A stretch of 50,187 nucleotides of DNA from Prevotellaceae bacterium (GTDB lineage: Bacteria; Bacteroidota; Bacteroidia; Bacteroidales; UBA932). This document shows positions 26,569-35,323 of the stretch, one piece after another. Location of the stretch: NCBI GenBank assembly GCA_031289415.1, contig JAITPN010000060.1, forward strand, positions 1 to 50,187, given 5' to 3'. How positions within the stretch are numbered: the first letter of the stretch is position 1; every line of letters begins with the position of its first letter. The position numbers and the translations under genes are program-made. The notes below the pieces were generated by a model. That model ran no database searches and had not been told where the DNA came from. It worked only from the letters and a program-made list of their open reading frames with translations.

Positions 26569-27300
26569 ATGAGATTTTTTTATTTAGTACTTCCTTTAGT
26601 GTTTTTATCCTTTTTGTCGTGCAACAAGGATGAAGGTTTTGGCGGATCTTCTTCAGTGGAAGGTTTGGTGTATGAAGTTGTACATAGCGACGATAATTAT
26701 CCGGTTGATAATAATTCGTTCAAAGTTGATACTATTCTGGCTGCAAAAAAAGATGTGTATCTGATTTTTGGCAACCAAGGGTATTTCGGCGACGACGTGG
26801 AAACCGACATGAACGGTTTTTACCGTTTTGATTACCTGCGGAAAGGAAATTACACGGTGTATGCCTACTCCGAATATGCCGATGGGCGCAAGGAGGCTAT
26901 TACCAACACGCTGCATATAGGCGGTGGAAGCACGGTAGCCCAACCGTTGTATATTCATACGGGAAAAGCATACGGCACGGCAATGATTAAAGGAACGGTA
27001 ACAGTTTCGTATTATAATAGTAGCGGTAGTTATCAGGGAACAGGTCCCGGCATTGGCATTCGGGTATATATCCGGTATAAGGATGAAAAAGCGCCTATTG
27101 ACGATGTACGCACAGGCGACGAAGGTATTTTCATGTTTCAGAAAATATTACCCGGAGAATATGTCGTTTTTGTGGAACATAAAGCAAGTGGGGGAAGTGT
27201 AACCACAGTGAAAACGCAAACCGTAACCATAACCGAAGAAGACCTCAAAGCCACAGGGCAATGTATAAGAGATGTCGGCGAATTTCAGGTGGATAAATAA
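26569..27300 (+). CDS. Lipoprotein with two carboxypeptidase-regulatory-like domains
   Basis: 243-aa lipoprotein (MRFFYLVLPLVFLSFLSC, lipobox FLSC); the ATG at 26569 is preferred to one at 26524 that lies before the signal. Two beta-sandwich units follow, with DMNGFYRFDYLRKGNYTVYAY (about 85-105) and GDEGIFMFQKILPGEYVVFVEH (about 200-220), both Cna-B/CarboxypepD-regulatory patterns. Probably a surface scaffold. First gene of the five-gene run ending at 29925. Confidence 0.8.
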   Translation: MRFFYLVLPLVFLSFLSCNKDEGFGGSSSVEGLVYEVVHSDDNYPVDNNSFKVDTILAAKKDVYLIFGNQGYFGDDVETDMNGFYRFDYLRKGNYTVYAYSEYADGRKEAITNTLHIGGGSTVAQPLYIHTGKAYGTAMIKGTVTVSYYNSSGSYQGTGPGIGIRVYIRYKDEKAPIDDVRTGDEGIFMFQKILPGEYVVFVEHKASGGSVTTVKTQTVTITEEDLKATGQCIRDVGEFQVDK

Positions 27301-27306
27301 AAAAAG

Positions 27307-27783
27307 ATGAATACTATAAGAAAATATCGAATAATAGGATTGTGGGCGTTGTGCATGATGATGTACCATACCACTGTAACGGCACAGGTTCAGAAACCTG
27401 TTGCACCGTCGGCGGTTCAATCGCAAACGCCATTTTTGACGCCGGAAGAAAAACGGGAGATGCGGAAAAATTTAGTGGTGAAAGAACAGAATGCCGACGC
27501 CAAAGGAAACCGTCAATGGATAGACCATTTAACCGTATGGAATGAATACGGCTACAAAGTGGAAGAAATTGAATATGCCGTTTACGGACAGCGTGAACGT
27601 GTGACTTTTGAATATGACACAATCGGGAAGTGCATTAGAGAAGATGTGTATAATGACAAAAATAAGTTGTACCGCGTCCGCAAGTATGAATATCTCGAAA
27701 ACGGACGAAAAAAAATACAATATAATTACTTGCCCAACGGAAAGTTATATTCTACAAAAATTTATGAGTATTCATATAGATGA
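27307..27783 (+). CDS. Exported protein with YD/RHS-like antiparallel strands
   Basis: 158-aa secreted protein (hydrophobic IIGLWALCMMMYHTTVTAQ). The C-terminal half shows three MORN/YD-like strands of the same rhythm: EIEYAVYGQRERVTFEYD, KCIREDVYNDKNKLYRVRKYEY, KKIQYNYLPNGKLYSTKIYEY. No catalytic site seen. Six bases after the previous gene and overlapping the start of the VTC-domain gene by 20 bp, so tightly coupled to it. Confidence 0.75.
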   Translation: MNTIRKYRIIGLWALCMMMYHTTVTAQVQKPVAPSAVQSQTPFLTPEEKREMRKNLVVKEQNADAKGNRQWIDHLTVWNEYGYKVEEIEYAVYGQRERVTFEYDTIGKCIREDVYNDKNKLYRVRKYEYLENGRKKIQYNYLPNGKLYSTKIYEYSYR

Positions 27784-28546
27784 CATAAATACGGTGTTGG
27801 ATGCCCTGCCGCCCATTACGCTGGATGAAATGAAAGGCATCCGGTTGATGGATCGTGTGGATTCAAAGTTTGTAGCTCCTGCGTTCATGCTGCCTGACTT
27901 GTTGAGAAACATGGCGGAGCAGTTTAAAGTGCAAACTCACGACGGCGTACGGTTGGCGTCCTACACTACGCAATATTTCGATACGCCTGCATTGGATATG
28001 TATATGATGCACCATAACGGAAAATTGAACAGGCAAAAAATAAGAATCCGCTCGTATGTAGAATCGAATCTGTCTTTTTTAGAAGTGAAAAACAAAAACA
28101 ATAAAGGACGAACGAAAAAAAAACGTGTGCCGGTGGCATCTTCGCATCTTACATCTATTCATGACTTGCATGACGAAAAAACGTTCCTCAGCCAATACTC
28201 GCTGTTTGACAGCAATACGCTTGTGCCGGTACTGGCTAACGAATTTCAACGTATTACACTGGTGAATAATAAAGCTACGGAACGCATTACGATAGATGCA
28301 GGCTTGTTGTTCATGAATTACAAGACAGGTATTGAAACAAAACTTGACAAGTTGGTAGTACTCGAATTGAAACAAGACGGACAGCAACATTCCGATTTCA
28401 AAGATATATTGCTCCGCTACCGTATCAAAAAATCGTCATTCAGCAAATATTGCATAGGCACGATGTTAACCAATCCGCACGTGAAAAATAACCGTTTCAA
28501 AAAACAATGGATATTAATTAATAAAAAAACGCATGATACAATCTGA
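27764..28546 (+). CDS. VTC-domain protein (polyphosphate polymerase-like)
   Basis: 260-aa cytosolic protein with a tunnel-fold VTC domain, as in the yeast vacuolar transporter chaperone that makes polyphosphate from ATP. Tunnel-lining charged residues are recognisable: DSKFV, TTQYFDTPALDMY, KIRIRSY, SFLEVKNKNNKGRTKKKR, ITIDAGLLF and LVVLELKQDG. Start at 27764 (MSIHIDDINTVLDAL) is chosen because longer forms merely read through the previous gene out of frame. Overlaps the previous stop by 20 bp and the next gene's start by 14 bp. No associated SPX domain. Confidence 0.88.
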   Translation: MSIHIDDINTVLDALPPITLDEMKGIRLMDRVDSKFVAPAFMLPDLLRNMAEQFKVQTHDGVRLASYTTQYFDTPALDMYMMHHNGKLNRQKIRIRSYVESNLSFLEVKNKNNKGRTKKKRVPVASSHLTSIHDLHDEKTFLSQYSLFDSNTLVPVLANEFQRITLVNNKATERITIDAGLLFMNYKTGIETKLDKLVVLELKQDGQQHSDFKDILLRYRIKKSSFSKYCIGTMLTNPHVKNNRFKKQWILINKKTHDTI

Positions 28547-29237
28547 TTACGATCCGCAAATCGTTGCACAACACGCTCAGGAACTTGCCGAACAAGGAAC
28601 TTCTTTTATGGGCATTGATGTTTTTGACGCTACCAATTTATGGATGCTTTTACTTCGATTTTCATTCAACCTGTTGGTGTGTTGGAGCATCATTCAATTT
28701 TTCTATTATAGAAAAAGCCGGCGTAAAGATTATTATTTTACCTTTATGTCGTTTAGCGCAACTATCTTTTTGCTGTTATTCCTTTTGCAAAGTATTCCGA
28801 TGCAAATTGGTTTTGCATTGGGTTTGTTTGCCATTTTCGGCATGATACGTTACCGGACGGAAACCGTGCAAATCCGCGAAATGACTTATCTGTTTGTGAT
28901 TATCGGCATTTCGGTGGTAAATGGGTTGGCTATGGAAGTGCCGTATGTTTCGGTGATTACGGCTAATCTCTTGTTCGTTCTTATGATTTGGTTGCTTGAA
29001 AGTAACAAATTCCTGAAGCATACTTCTACAAAAATCATATTGTATGAAAAAATTGCATTAATCAAACCTGAAAAATACACGGAACTTGTAACCGATTTGA
29101 AAGAAAGAACCGGCTTGGATATTCATAAGGTGGAAGTAGGACATATAGATTTCCTGCGGGATACGGCTTATCTGAAAGTATATTACAAAGCGGCTTCGGA
29201 CGAAATTAACACGATTGATACGACTACACGTTTCTAA
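28533..29237 (+). CDS. DUF4956 membrane protein
   Basis: 234 aa. At least four membrane helices between residues about 35 and 150 (LWMLLLRFSFNLLVCWSIIQFF, FMSFSATIFLLLFLLQSI, GFALGLFAIFGMIRYR, LFVIIGISVVNGLAM). A cytosolic C-terminal ferredoxin-like domain follows (ERTGLDIHKVEVGHIDFLRDTAYLKVYY). The FAIFGMIRYRTE segment is typical of DUF4956. It regularly neighbours VTC-domain proteins, which points to transport or regulation of the polymer. Function not proven. Confidence 0.88.
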   Translation: MIQSDYDPQIVAQHAQELAEQGTSFMGIDVFDATNLWMLLLRFSFNLLVCWSIIQFFYYRKSRRKDYYFTFMSFSATIFLLLFLLQSIPMQIGFALGLFAIFGMIRYRTETVQIREMTYLFVIIGISVVNGLAMEVPYVSVITANLLFVLMIWLLESNKFLKHTSTKIILYEKIALIKPEKYTELVTDLKERTGLDIHKVEVGHIDFLRDTAYLKVYYKAASDEINTIDTTTRF

Positions 29238-29241
29238 GTTA

Positions 29242-29925
29242 ATGATTGGTAAAATAAAATATCTGCTGTTTGTCTTGCTTCTTCCTGTTTGTGCATGGGC
29301 GCAATCGGAGAAGGAAACGGACGTCGGCGCTTTTTTGGCGCTTGAATTTGAAAAAGACCTCAGCCGGTTTTTCAGCCTTTCGATGGAAGAAGAAATTCGC
29401 TTTGTGAGCAACAATACAGGCTTTGACCGTAGCGTAACTTCGGTGGGGGTTGATTATTCGCTGTTTGATAAAAGAGTTAAACTTGGCGGATATTATGCTT
29501 TTATGTACCTTTATAATAACGATTATTGGTACGAGCCGCGCCATCGTTTTTATGTGAATGTGTCGTATAAGGAATCGGTCGGTCGTTATACGCTGTCGTG
29601 GCGCGGACGGCTGCAAAGCACGTACAGGGATGAAGACCGCGGCGAGTATAAAATTAATCCGAAAGGGGTGTGGAAAAATAAATTTGAAGTAGATTATGCG
29701 CTATGGGGCTTGCCTTGGAAACCGTTTGTTTCCTGTGAATTTTCCACGCTGCTGAACGATCCGGTAGCGGGTTGGGAATTTACGCGCATACGATTTCAAG
29801 GCGGTACAACTTGGCGTTTAGACCGTACTACATATATGAATTTCACCCTGCGCTTCGACGACTACATTGCCGGCAAAGACCCTCATGTGTTCTCTATTGG
29901 CGTTACTTACAAAAAGAATTTATAA
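29242..29925 (+). CDS. DUF2490 outer-membrane barrel protein
   Basis: 227 aa with signal peptide (MIGKIKYLLFVLLLPVCAWA). The mature part is made of amphipathic strands (FFSLSMEEEIRFVSN, RVKLGGYYAFMYLYN, RHRFYVNVSYKES, YTLSWRGRLQSTYRDED, TTYMNFTLRFDDYIAGK), as in the DUF2490 barrel family. ATG at 29242 is 4 bp after the DUF4956 stop; an alternative start nine codons up lies inside that gene. Last gene of the VTC run, converging on thiL. Confidence 0.85.
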   Translation: MIGKIKYLLFVLLLPVCAWAQSEKETDVGAFLALEFEKDLSRFFSLSMEEEIRFVSNNTGFDRSVTSVGVDYSLFDKRVKLGGYYAFMYLYNNDYWYEPRHRFYVNVSYKESVGRYTLSWRGRLQSTYRDEDRGEYKINPKGVWKNKFEVDYALWGLPWKPFVSCEFSTLLNDPVAGWEFTRIRFQGGTTWRLDRTTYMNFTLRFDDYIAGKDPHVFSIGVTYKKNL

Positions 29926-29938
29926 CCGGCGCGTTTGA

Positions 29939-30976
29939 TTATTGCGAATCGTCGTTCCACCCTTGTGCTTTTAAAGCTATGGCTTGGTTGTCGGGGGTAA
30001 TGAGGTATGCGCCTTCCGATACGTCGGTCAAGTGCCCGATGACGTCAATGCCTTGCAACTCGCGGGTAATGGTTTCGTGCAAGGTTACAGGCAGGGTAAA
30101 CAGCAACTCATAATCATCGCCGCCGTGAAGTGCGGCAACTACGGCATCAAGATTCATTTCGTCGGCTATTTTAAATGTATCCGCTGCAATGGGGACGCGC
30201 TCGAGGTAAATGCGCACACCGCAACCCGACTGTTTGCACAAATGCAGCGTTTCCGACGCCAAGCCTTCGGACAAGTTAATCATGGCTGTGGGTACAATAT
30301 GATTTTCGTCAAGCAAACTGATGACTTCTTTTTGCGCTTCGGGTTTCAGATAACGTTCCAGAATATAGTTATATCCTTCGAGTTGCGGTTGTGCATGGCT
30401 GTTGCCTTCAAACACCGTTTTTTCACGTTTCAGCAGTTGAAGTCCCATGTATGCCGCTCCTAAGTTTCCGGTAAGACACAGCAAGTCGGTCGGTTTTCCG
30501 CCGTTGCGGTACACGATTTTTTCTTTCGGTGCAGCGCCTGTGGCGGTGATGCTTAGCGCAAGTCCGGTAAGCGATGACGAAAGCGATATGCCGACAATAT
30601 CAACGGCATAACGTTTGCAGGCGATAGTAATGCCGTCGAACAGTTCATCTACATGTTCTACGGCAAAACGCTTTGAAAGTCCCGCCGATACTATAATCTG
30701 TGCCGGTGTTACATTCATGGCGTATATCTTATTGATGGCGGCAACTACGGCTTTGTAGCCCAAATGCTTCAGCGGCGTATAAGTCAAGTCGAAATGTACG
30801 CCTTCGAGTTGAAGCGCGGTGGCGGTAACGTGTTGCTGTGCGGGAGCGTCGGTAACCGCAGCATCGTCGCCGATGCCTTTTACGGTTGAGGGCTGCGTAA
30901 CTTCCGCCGCGACGGTAATACGGTCGAGCAGGTTTACCGCTCCGAAATCGTTAATGTCAGTAAGTTTTTTCGCCAT
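29939..30976 (-). CDS. thiL: ThiL-like protein lacking several catalytic aspartates
   Basis: 345 aa with full-length homology to thiamine-monophosphate kinase, which makes thiamine diphosphate. The N-terminal GIGDDAAV and the late GGDDYELLF motif are intact. But three other metal/substrate motifs are altered: the TTD-(L/M) position before EGVHF reads ATALQ; the usual GGDTTSS block reads VGISLSSS; and DISDGL(A/S)SE reads INLSEGLASE. The remaining sequence (DLTYTPLKHLGYKA, YRNGGKPTDLLCLTGNLGAAYMG, KPEAQKEV) is ordinary for Bacteroidota ThiL. It may be inactive, use a different metal geometry, or have a new role. Three bp after asnS in one operon. Confidence 0.85.
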   Translation of the reverse strand: MAKKLTDINDFGAVNLLDRITVAAEVTQPSTVKGIGDDAAVTDAPAQQHVTATALQLEGVHFDLTYTPLKHLGYKAVVAAINKIYAMNVTPAQIIVSAGLSKRFAVEHVDELFDGITIACKRYAVDIVGISLSSSLTGLALSITATGAAPKEKIVYRNGGKPTDLLCLTGNLGAAYMGLQLLKREKTVFEGNSHAQPQLEGYNYILERYLKPEAQKEVISLLDENHIVPTAMINLSEGLASETLHLCKQSGCGVRIYLERVPIAADTFKIADEMNLDAVVAALHGGDDYELLFTLPVTLHETITRELQGIDVIGHLTDVSEGAYLITPDNQAIALKAQGWNDDSQ

Positions 30977-30979
30977 CGG

Positions 30980-32374
30980 TTAAAAATCTGCGTTTTTCGG
31001 CGTGCGGGGAAAAGGAATTACGTCGCGGATATTGGTCATGCCGGTAACGAAGAGCAGCAACCGCTCAAAACCCAATCCGAAGCCGCTGTGTTCGGCAGAG
31101 CCGAAGCGGCGCGTGTCGAGATACCACCAAAGCGTATCCGTTGACATATTGTCTTCTTTGATGCGTTCGATGAGTTTGTCGTAGTTTTCTTCGCGTTGCG
31201 AGCCGCCAATGATTTCGCCGATTTTTGGGAACAGCACGTCCATTGCCCGTACGGTTTTGCCATCGTCGTTCTGCTTCATATAAAACGCTTTGATTTGTTT
31301 CGGATAGTCGGTGAGGATTACCGGTTTTTTGAAATGTTTTTCTACGAGATAGCGTTCGTGTTCGCTTTGCAAGTCAATGCCCCACGATACGGGATATTCA
31401 AATTTTTCTCCTGATTTCAAAAGAATGTCCACGCCTTCGGTATAGGCGAGCCGCACGAACTCGGTTTGCACTACGCTGTGCAGGCGTTCGATGAGTTCCT
31501 TGTCATACATGTCGTTCAGGAATTTCAAATCGTCGGCGCAATGTTCGAGGGCATAGCGTACGAGATACTTGATGAAATCTTCGGCAAGGTTCATATTGTC
31601 ATGGATGTCGTAGAATGCCATTTCGGGTTCAATCATCCAAAATTCGGCAAGGTGGCGGGGCGTATTGCTGTTTTCGGCGCGGAATGTAGGTCCGAATGTG
31701 TAGATTTCGCTCAGCGCCATGGCGCACAGTTCTCCTTCGAGTTGTCCGCTTACGGTGAGGCTGGTTTCGCGTCCGAAAAAGTCCTGCGTATAATCCGTTT
31801 TTCCTTGTTCGTTTTTCGGCGGTTGTTCCATGTCGAGGGTTGTAACGCGGAACATTGCGCCTGCTCCTTCGGCGTCTGAGGCGGTAATGAGCGGCGTATG
31901 GATATACCGGAATCCTTTTTCGTTAAAATAATAATGAATGGCAAAAGCCATGGCATGACGGATGCGCAGGATAGCGCCGAACGTGTTGGTACGCGGGCGC
32001 AGGTGGGCTATTTCGCGCAAAAATTCGAGCGTATGCCCTTTTTTCTGCAACGGATACGTTTCGACGTCGGCTGTGCCGTAAATTTCAATGTCGTCGGCTT
32101 GTATTTCTACCGGCTGCCCTGCGGCGGGCGATGCTACCAATGTGCCGGTAGCCCGCAGGCATGCGCCGGTGGTAACCGGCTTTAGTTGTTCTTCGGATAT
32201 TTTACTGAAATCGACTACGATTTGTATGTTGTGAATCGTAGAGCCGTCATTCAGGGCGATGAACGCTACTTGCTTGTTTCCGCGCTTGCTGCGAACCCAC
32301 CCTTTTACTGTAACCGTAATGCCGGTAGCGCTTTTCAGCGCCTCTGCGATTTTTATTCTTCCTGATATTGCCAT
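30980..32374 (-). CDS. asnS: Asparaginyl-tRNA synthetase
   Basis: 464-aa cytosolic class IIb synthetase. The OB-fold anticodon domain (about 15-110, [25 protein letters not shown]) precedes the catalytic core with [24 protein letters not shown] and motif 3 [29 protein letters not shown], ending soon after in the usual way. Signature choices (IPFPRTP) indicate Asn rather than Asp specificity. It leads the asnS-thiL operon. Confidence 0.97.
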   Translation of the reverse strand: MAISGRIKIAEALKSATGITVTVKGWVRSKRGNKQVAFIALNDGSTIHNIQIVVDFSKISEEQLKPVTTGACLRATGTLVASPAAGQPVEIQADDIEIYGTADVETYPLQKKGHTLEFLREIAHLRPRTNTFGAILRIRHAMAFAIHYYFNEKGFRYIHTPLITASDAEGAGAMFRVTTLDMEQPPKNEQGKTDYTQDFFGRETSLTVSGQLEGELCAMALSEIYTFGPTFRAENSNTPRHLAEFWMIEPEMAFYDIHDNMNLAEDFIKYLVRYALEHCADDLKFLNDMYDKELIERLHSVVQTEFVRLAYTEGVDILLKSGEKFEYPVSWGIDLQSEHERYLVEKHFKKPVILTDYPKQIKAFYMKQNDDGKTVRAMDVLFPKIGEIIGGSQREENYDKLIERIKEDNMSTDTLWWYLDTRRFGSAEHSGFGLGFERLLLFVTGMTNIRDVIPFPRTPKNADF

Positions 32375-32398
32375 GATGTATGTAGTTAATTAGATGTG

Positions 32399-32430
32399 CA
32401 AAAGTACGAAACAATGTGCAATTCTGCAAA
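32399..32430 (-). promoter_or_regulatory. asnS promoter
   Basis: Reverse strand: -33 TTTG (32427-32430), 20-bp spacer, -7 TACTTTTG (32399-32406), 25 bp before the ATG. Confidence 0.7.
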
Positions 32431-32463
32431 TCTATGAAACATCAGAGAAATATCCGGTATGGT

Positions 32464-33681
32464 TTATTCCGACAGCAAGGAACTAATCAGGTTGTTAAAT
32501 TCCGTTTGATATTCGTTGTAGAACAAACCGGTGGCAGGACCGCTGAATCCGGTATGGATTTTTCGTACCTTCCCTTTTTTGTCGATGAAAATGGTAGTCG
32601 GATAGCTTGAGAAATTTTCGATTTCGGGTAATACATTGGCAACGGTTTCAGGATTTGCCTGCCCTGCGAATACAATCTCATAGTGTATATCAAACCTCTT
32701 TTTCAGTTGTCCGATTGTTGTTTGCGCATACTCAAAATCATTCTTGCGTTCGAATGCTACGCCGATGATTTCTACGCCCCGATCTTTGTTTTCATCGTAC
32801 CAAGGCGATAAATATTTAGCTTCGTCCAAACAGTTCGGACACCAACTGCCCAGAATGGATACGACCACCACTTTGTTTTTATACTGCTCGTCGTCGAGCG
32901 CCACGATTCGTCCTTCCGTAGCCGGTAATTTAAAATGGATACGGTCTGCGCCTGTTTTGAGCCGCGTCAGGCTGTAAGCGTCGTCCAGCGCCGCTTTGTC
33001 GTTGCGCGTACCGATGAGTTTTGTTGTGCTTTTCGGTGTATAAAATGTGCCTTCAAACGTATTTTCATCAAGAAAATGTATGTCGATTAAATACGGATTT
33101 ACACCGCTGAATGCCGAAAGCGTAACGCCGCTGTCTGCGACAATGCCCTCCAGAAAGCGCAAATCGCCGCCGGAAGTCAATATAGAGCCTTCGACGATTT
33201 GACTGTCGGCGTCGGATGTAAAGATGCCTACATTGCGGCTTGTGTCGTTGTGTTCATTGATGAAAAGGATGTCCCATTTGCCGTCAATCGACACGGAGTC
33301 GGGGTGGGCTACCGCTTCAAATCGCGGCAAATCGCCTCTTTTGGCGCGGAACGGAATGCCTTTGTCGTCGTCAATATAATTTTTGAACAGCCTTCCCTCC
33401 AAATAACCGCCCGAAAATTTGGCTTTAATCACCGCGTCGTACGGCTCAATGGGAATCGTTACCGACCCCGATGCGTACGTAATGCCTGTAAGCGGCACAC
33501 GTTCCTTGCCGTTTATCAGCGTCAGGATGGTCGAATCGGTATTCGCATTTTTTACTTCAAACAAGAATGGCGCTTGCTTGTCTTGTACGGCAAGTTCGCC
33601 GCGCCACAATCCGTCCTGCCACTTTTGCGGCGAGCATGCTGATAATGTCAGCAAAGAAATCACATAATACTTTAGCTTCAT
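32464..33681 (-). CDS. TlpA/ResA-like thioredoxin-fold lipoprotein
   Basis: 405-aa lipoprotein (MKLKYYVISLLTLSAC, lipobox LSAC). The N-terminal about 245 residues form beta-rich repeats (LWRGELAVQDKQAPFLFEV, GKWDILFINEHND, GSILTSGGDLRFLEGIV) without a known enzyme pattern. The C-terminal thioredoxin fold (about 255-405) carries SILGSWCPNCLDEAKYL with a CPNC redox pair and a cis-Pro region SSYPTTIFIDKKGKV. Likely periplasmic disulfide exchange. Single-gene unit beside a tRNA. Confidence 0.9.
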   Translation of the reverse strand: MKLKYYVISLLTLSACSPQKWQDGLWRGELAVQDKQAPFLFEVKNANTDSTILTLINGKERVPLTGITYASGSVTIPIEPYDAVIKAKFSGGYLEGRLFKNYIDDDKGIPFRAKRGDLPRFEAVAHPDSVSIDGKWDILFINEHNDTSRNVGIFTSDADSQIVEGSILTSGGDLRFLEGIVADSGVTLSAFSGVNPYLIDIHFLDENTFEGTFYTPKSTTKLIGTRNDKAALDDAYSLTRLKTGADRIHFKLPATEGRIVALDDEQYKNKVVVVSILGSWCPNCLDEAKYLSPWYDENKDRGVEIIGVAFERKNDFEYAQTTIGQLKKRFDIHYEIVFAGQANPETVANVLPEIENFSSYPTTIFIDKKGKVRKIHTGFSGPATGLFYNEYQTEFNNLISSLLSE

Positions 33682-33807
33682 AATACTTCAAATTTATAGT
33701 TACACTTTTTAATTAATTATTTCTATTTACAAAAATACATCGTCCTTAACTCATTTAGGGACGCCTCCCATCTCTTCACACTTTACTCTTCACTTCTCAT
33801 CCATTTG

Positions 33808-33880
33808 TCGCGCGACGTGGAATCGAACCACGGTGGTTTGGTTTATGAGACCAATTGAACTGCCACTGTTCTATCGCGCT
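33808..33880 (-). tRNA. tRNA with CAT anticodon, probably elongator Met
   Basis: 73-nt cloverleaf on the reverse strand: acceptor, D arm GAAC/GTTC, anticodon stem TTGGT/ACCAA with loop CTCATAA, variable loop ACCAC, T arm CGTGG-TTCGATT-CCACG. CCA is not encoded. The anticodon stem lacks the three G-C pairs of initiators, so elongator Met (or lysidine-modified Ile2) is indicated. Position 1 (A) faces G72, an unusual terminal mismatch. Confidence 0.85.
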
Positions 33881-33889
33881 GGTACGGTC

Positions 33890-35302
33890 TTAATTGACGT
33901 CGAACCAAAGTTTGGTCGTCAATAAATCAACCCCTTGACTCGCTACGGCTGCGGCATGGTTATCTTTGTTGAGCGATTGCTCAGTGCCCGGATAGAAAAA
34001 GCGGACAGGTATTTTCCCCTCAAGCACGCTTGCCGGACCCGCCGTCAGTTGCGGATAATCCAACCGCCGCAATTCGGTGAACGCTTCAGGTCCCTGTCCA
34101 AAGAGGGCAATCCATTTTTGTTCGCCGATAGCGCGTTTATAATTCGCTGCGTCGTATTGTACGGATGGTTGCGCAAGATACGTATTAATATCTGTGGCGT
34201 TCGTAATCTTAAATTGATTGAGCGAGGCGGTAATCGCTTGCTTGTAGTAATCTTCCGCATTGCCCGAAATATAAGTGCGGGCAACGGCTTCCGCCAAATT
34301 GAACAGCACTTCGGAATAACTGTATATTACCGCCGGAGCATTGGGTTGTAGGAAATATGCGCCCGGAAGGGATGTTTTTGACAACCCTTGATTTTGCGCA
34401 GCGCTGTTCGACAATCCATTGCCCGCGCCGATATAGACCGACGTATCGGACGGTAATTGGGCATACACCGGCAACCGAGGGTCATTAAGCGTTATCAGTT
34501 TATCGACTATCGTTTTGGATATGCGGTAGTCATCCCTCGTGTCGAAATGCGCCGACTGAGGATTGTGTTGCGGAGAACTGCCGAATGTAAACTGGAACGT
34601 TTCGTCGTTGCTGGCTATTAAATCAGCTACGTTGAGCGATGCAATCGTTTGTTTCGCCAGATTGTCGTCGCGGTCGGCAATGCGCAGAGCGATGCGTAGG
34701 CGCAGCGAATGGGCAAGTTTCCCCCATTTGGCAACGTCTCCTTTATATATCACATCTCCGCTGATGCTTCCGTTTGACGCGTCCAGCAATGCGGCGGCTT
34801 GCGACAGTTCATCCAACAATCCTGTATAGACGTCCTGCTGTTTGTCGTACTTCGGGACGAGGGTTTTTCCTACTTCCGAATAAGGAATATCGCCGTAAGT
34901 ATCGGTCAACAGCAGAAAGACCCACGAGCGGAGTATTTGGGCTATTCCTTTGTAATTGGAATTTGCCTCTTCGTTCGGGAATGCGATGATGGTGTTCAAG
35001 TCGGTAACCAATGTGGCGTATCCCGTATTCCACAGCGTGGTTAATTCTGCCGAAGTATTGCTAAATTCGTACCTGTCGGGTTCGGGATACTGTATCCTTG
35101 CCCAATGCTGTACAAACAGCAGGGTAGAACTTAAGTTGTAGTACGTGCCCCAGTAAAGGTCTGCACCTTGTTTTTCAACGCCTGTCAGCAGATAAGCCGC
35201 TTGGGGCTTTTCCGTAGCATTGGGGTTTGCGTTGATTTCGTTTAATTGGTCTGTGCATGAAAATGCTGCGAGAGCCACAAAAATTAGTATAATATTACGC
35301 AT
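33890..35302 (-). CDS. SusD/RagB-family nutrient-binding lipoprotein
   Basis: 470-aa outer-membrane lipoprotein (MRNIILIFVALAAFSC, lipobox AFSC) of the SusD-like type. TPR helices hold patterns such as WNTGYATLVTDLNTIIAF, KGIAQILRSWVFLLLTDTYGDIPYSE, WGKLAHSLRLRIALRIAD and VLFNLAEAVARTYISGNAEDYYKQAI. It caps the SusC barrel and binds the incoming ligand. 21 bp after susC. Substrate not predictable from sequence; no glycan hydrolase is directly adjacent, though an oxidoreductase gene is upstream. Confidence 0.93.
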   Translation of the reverse strand: MRNIILIFVALAAFSCTDQLNEINANPNATEKPQAAYLLTGVEKQGADLYWGTYYNLSSTLLFVQHWARIQYPEPDRYEFSNTSAELTTLWNTGYATLVTDLNTIIAFPNEEANSNYKGIAQILRSWVFLLLTDTYGDIPYSEVGKTLVPKYDKQQDVYTGLLDELSQAAALLDASNGSISGDVIYKGDVAKWGKLAHSLRLRIALRIADRDDNLAKQTIASLNVADLIASNDETFQFTFGSSPQHNPQSAHFDTRDDYRISKTIVDKLITLNDPRLPVYAQLPSDTSVYIGAGNGLSNSAAQNQGLSKTSLPGAYFLQPNAPAVIYSYSEVLFNLAEAVARTYISGNAEDYYKQAITASLNQFKITNATDINTYLAQPSVQYDAANYKRAIGEQKWIALFGQGPEAFTELRRLDYPQLTAGPASVLEGKIPVRFFYPGTEQSLNKDNHAAAVASQGVDLLTTKLWFDVN

Positions 35303-35323
35303 TGTTTTTTAGATTTAGATGAT

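Noticed and set aside
27608-27763. N-terminal extension of the VTC-domain gene
   Set aside because: These 52 codons are an out-of-frame reading of the preceding exported-protein gene; the domain starts properly at 27764.
29939-30976. ThiL as a decayed pseudogene
   Set aside because: The frame is intact over the full family length, the rest is well conserved, and the altered sites are clean substitutions rather than indels.
33808-33880. Initiator tRNA-fMet
   Set aside because: The anticodon stem TTGGT/ACCAA lacks the three consecutive G-C pairs of initiators, despite the unpaired first base.
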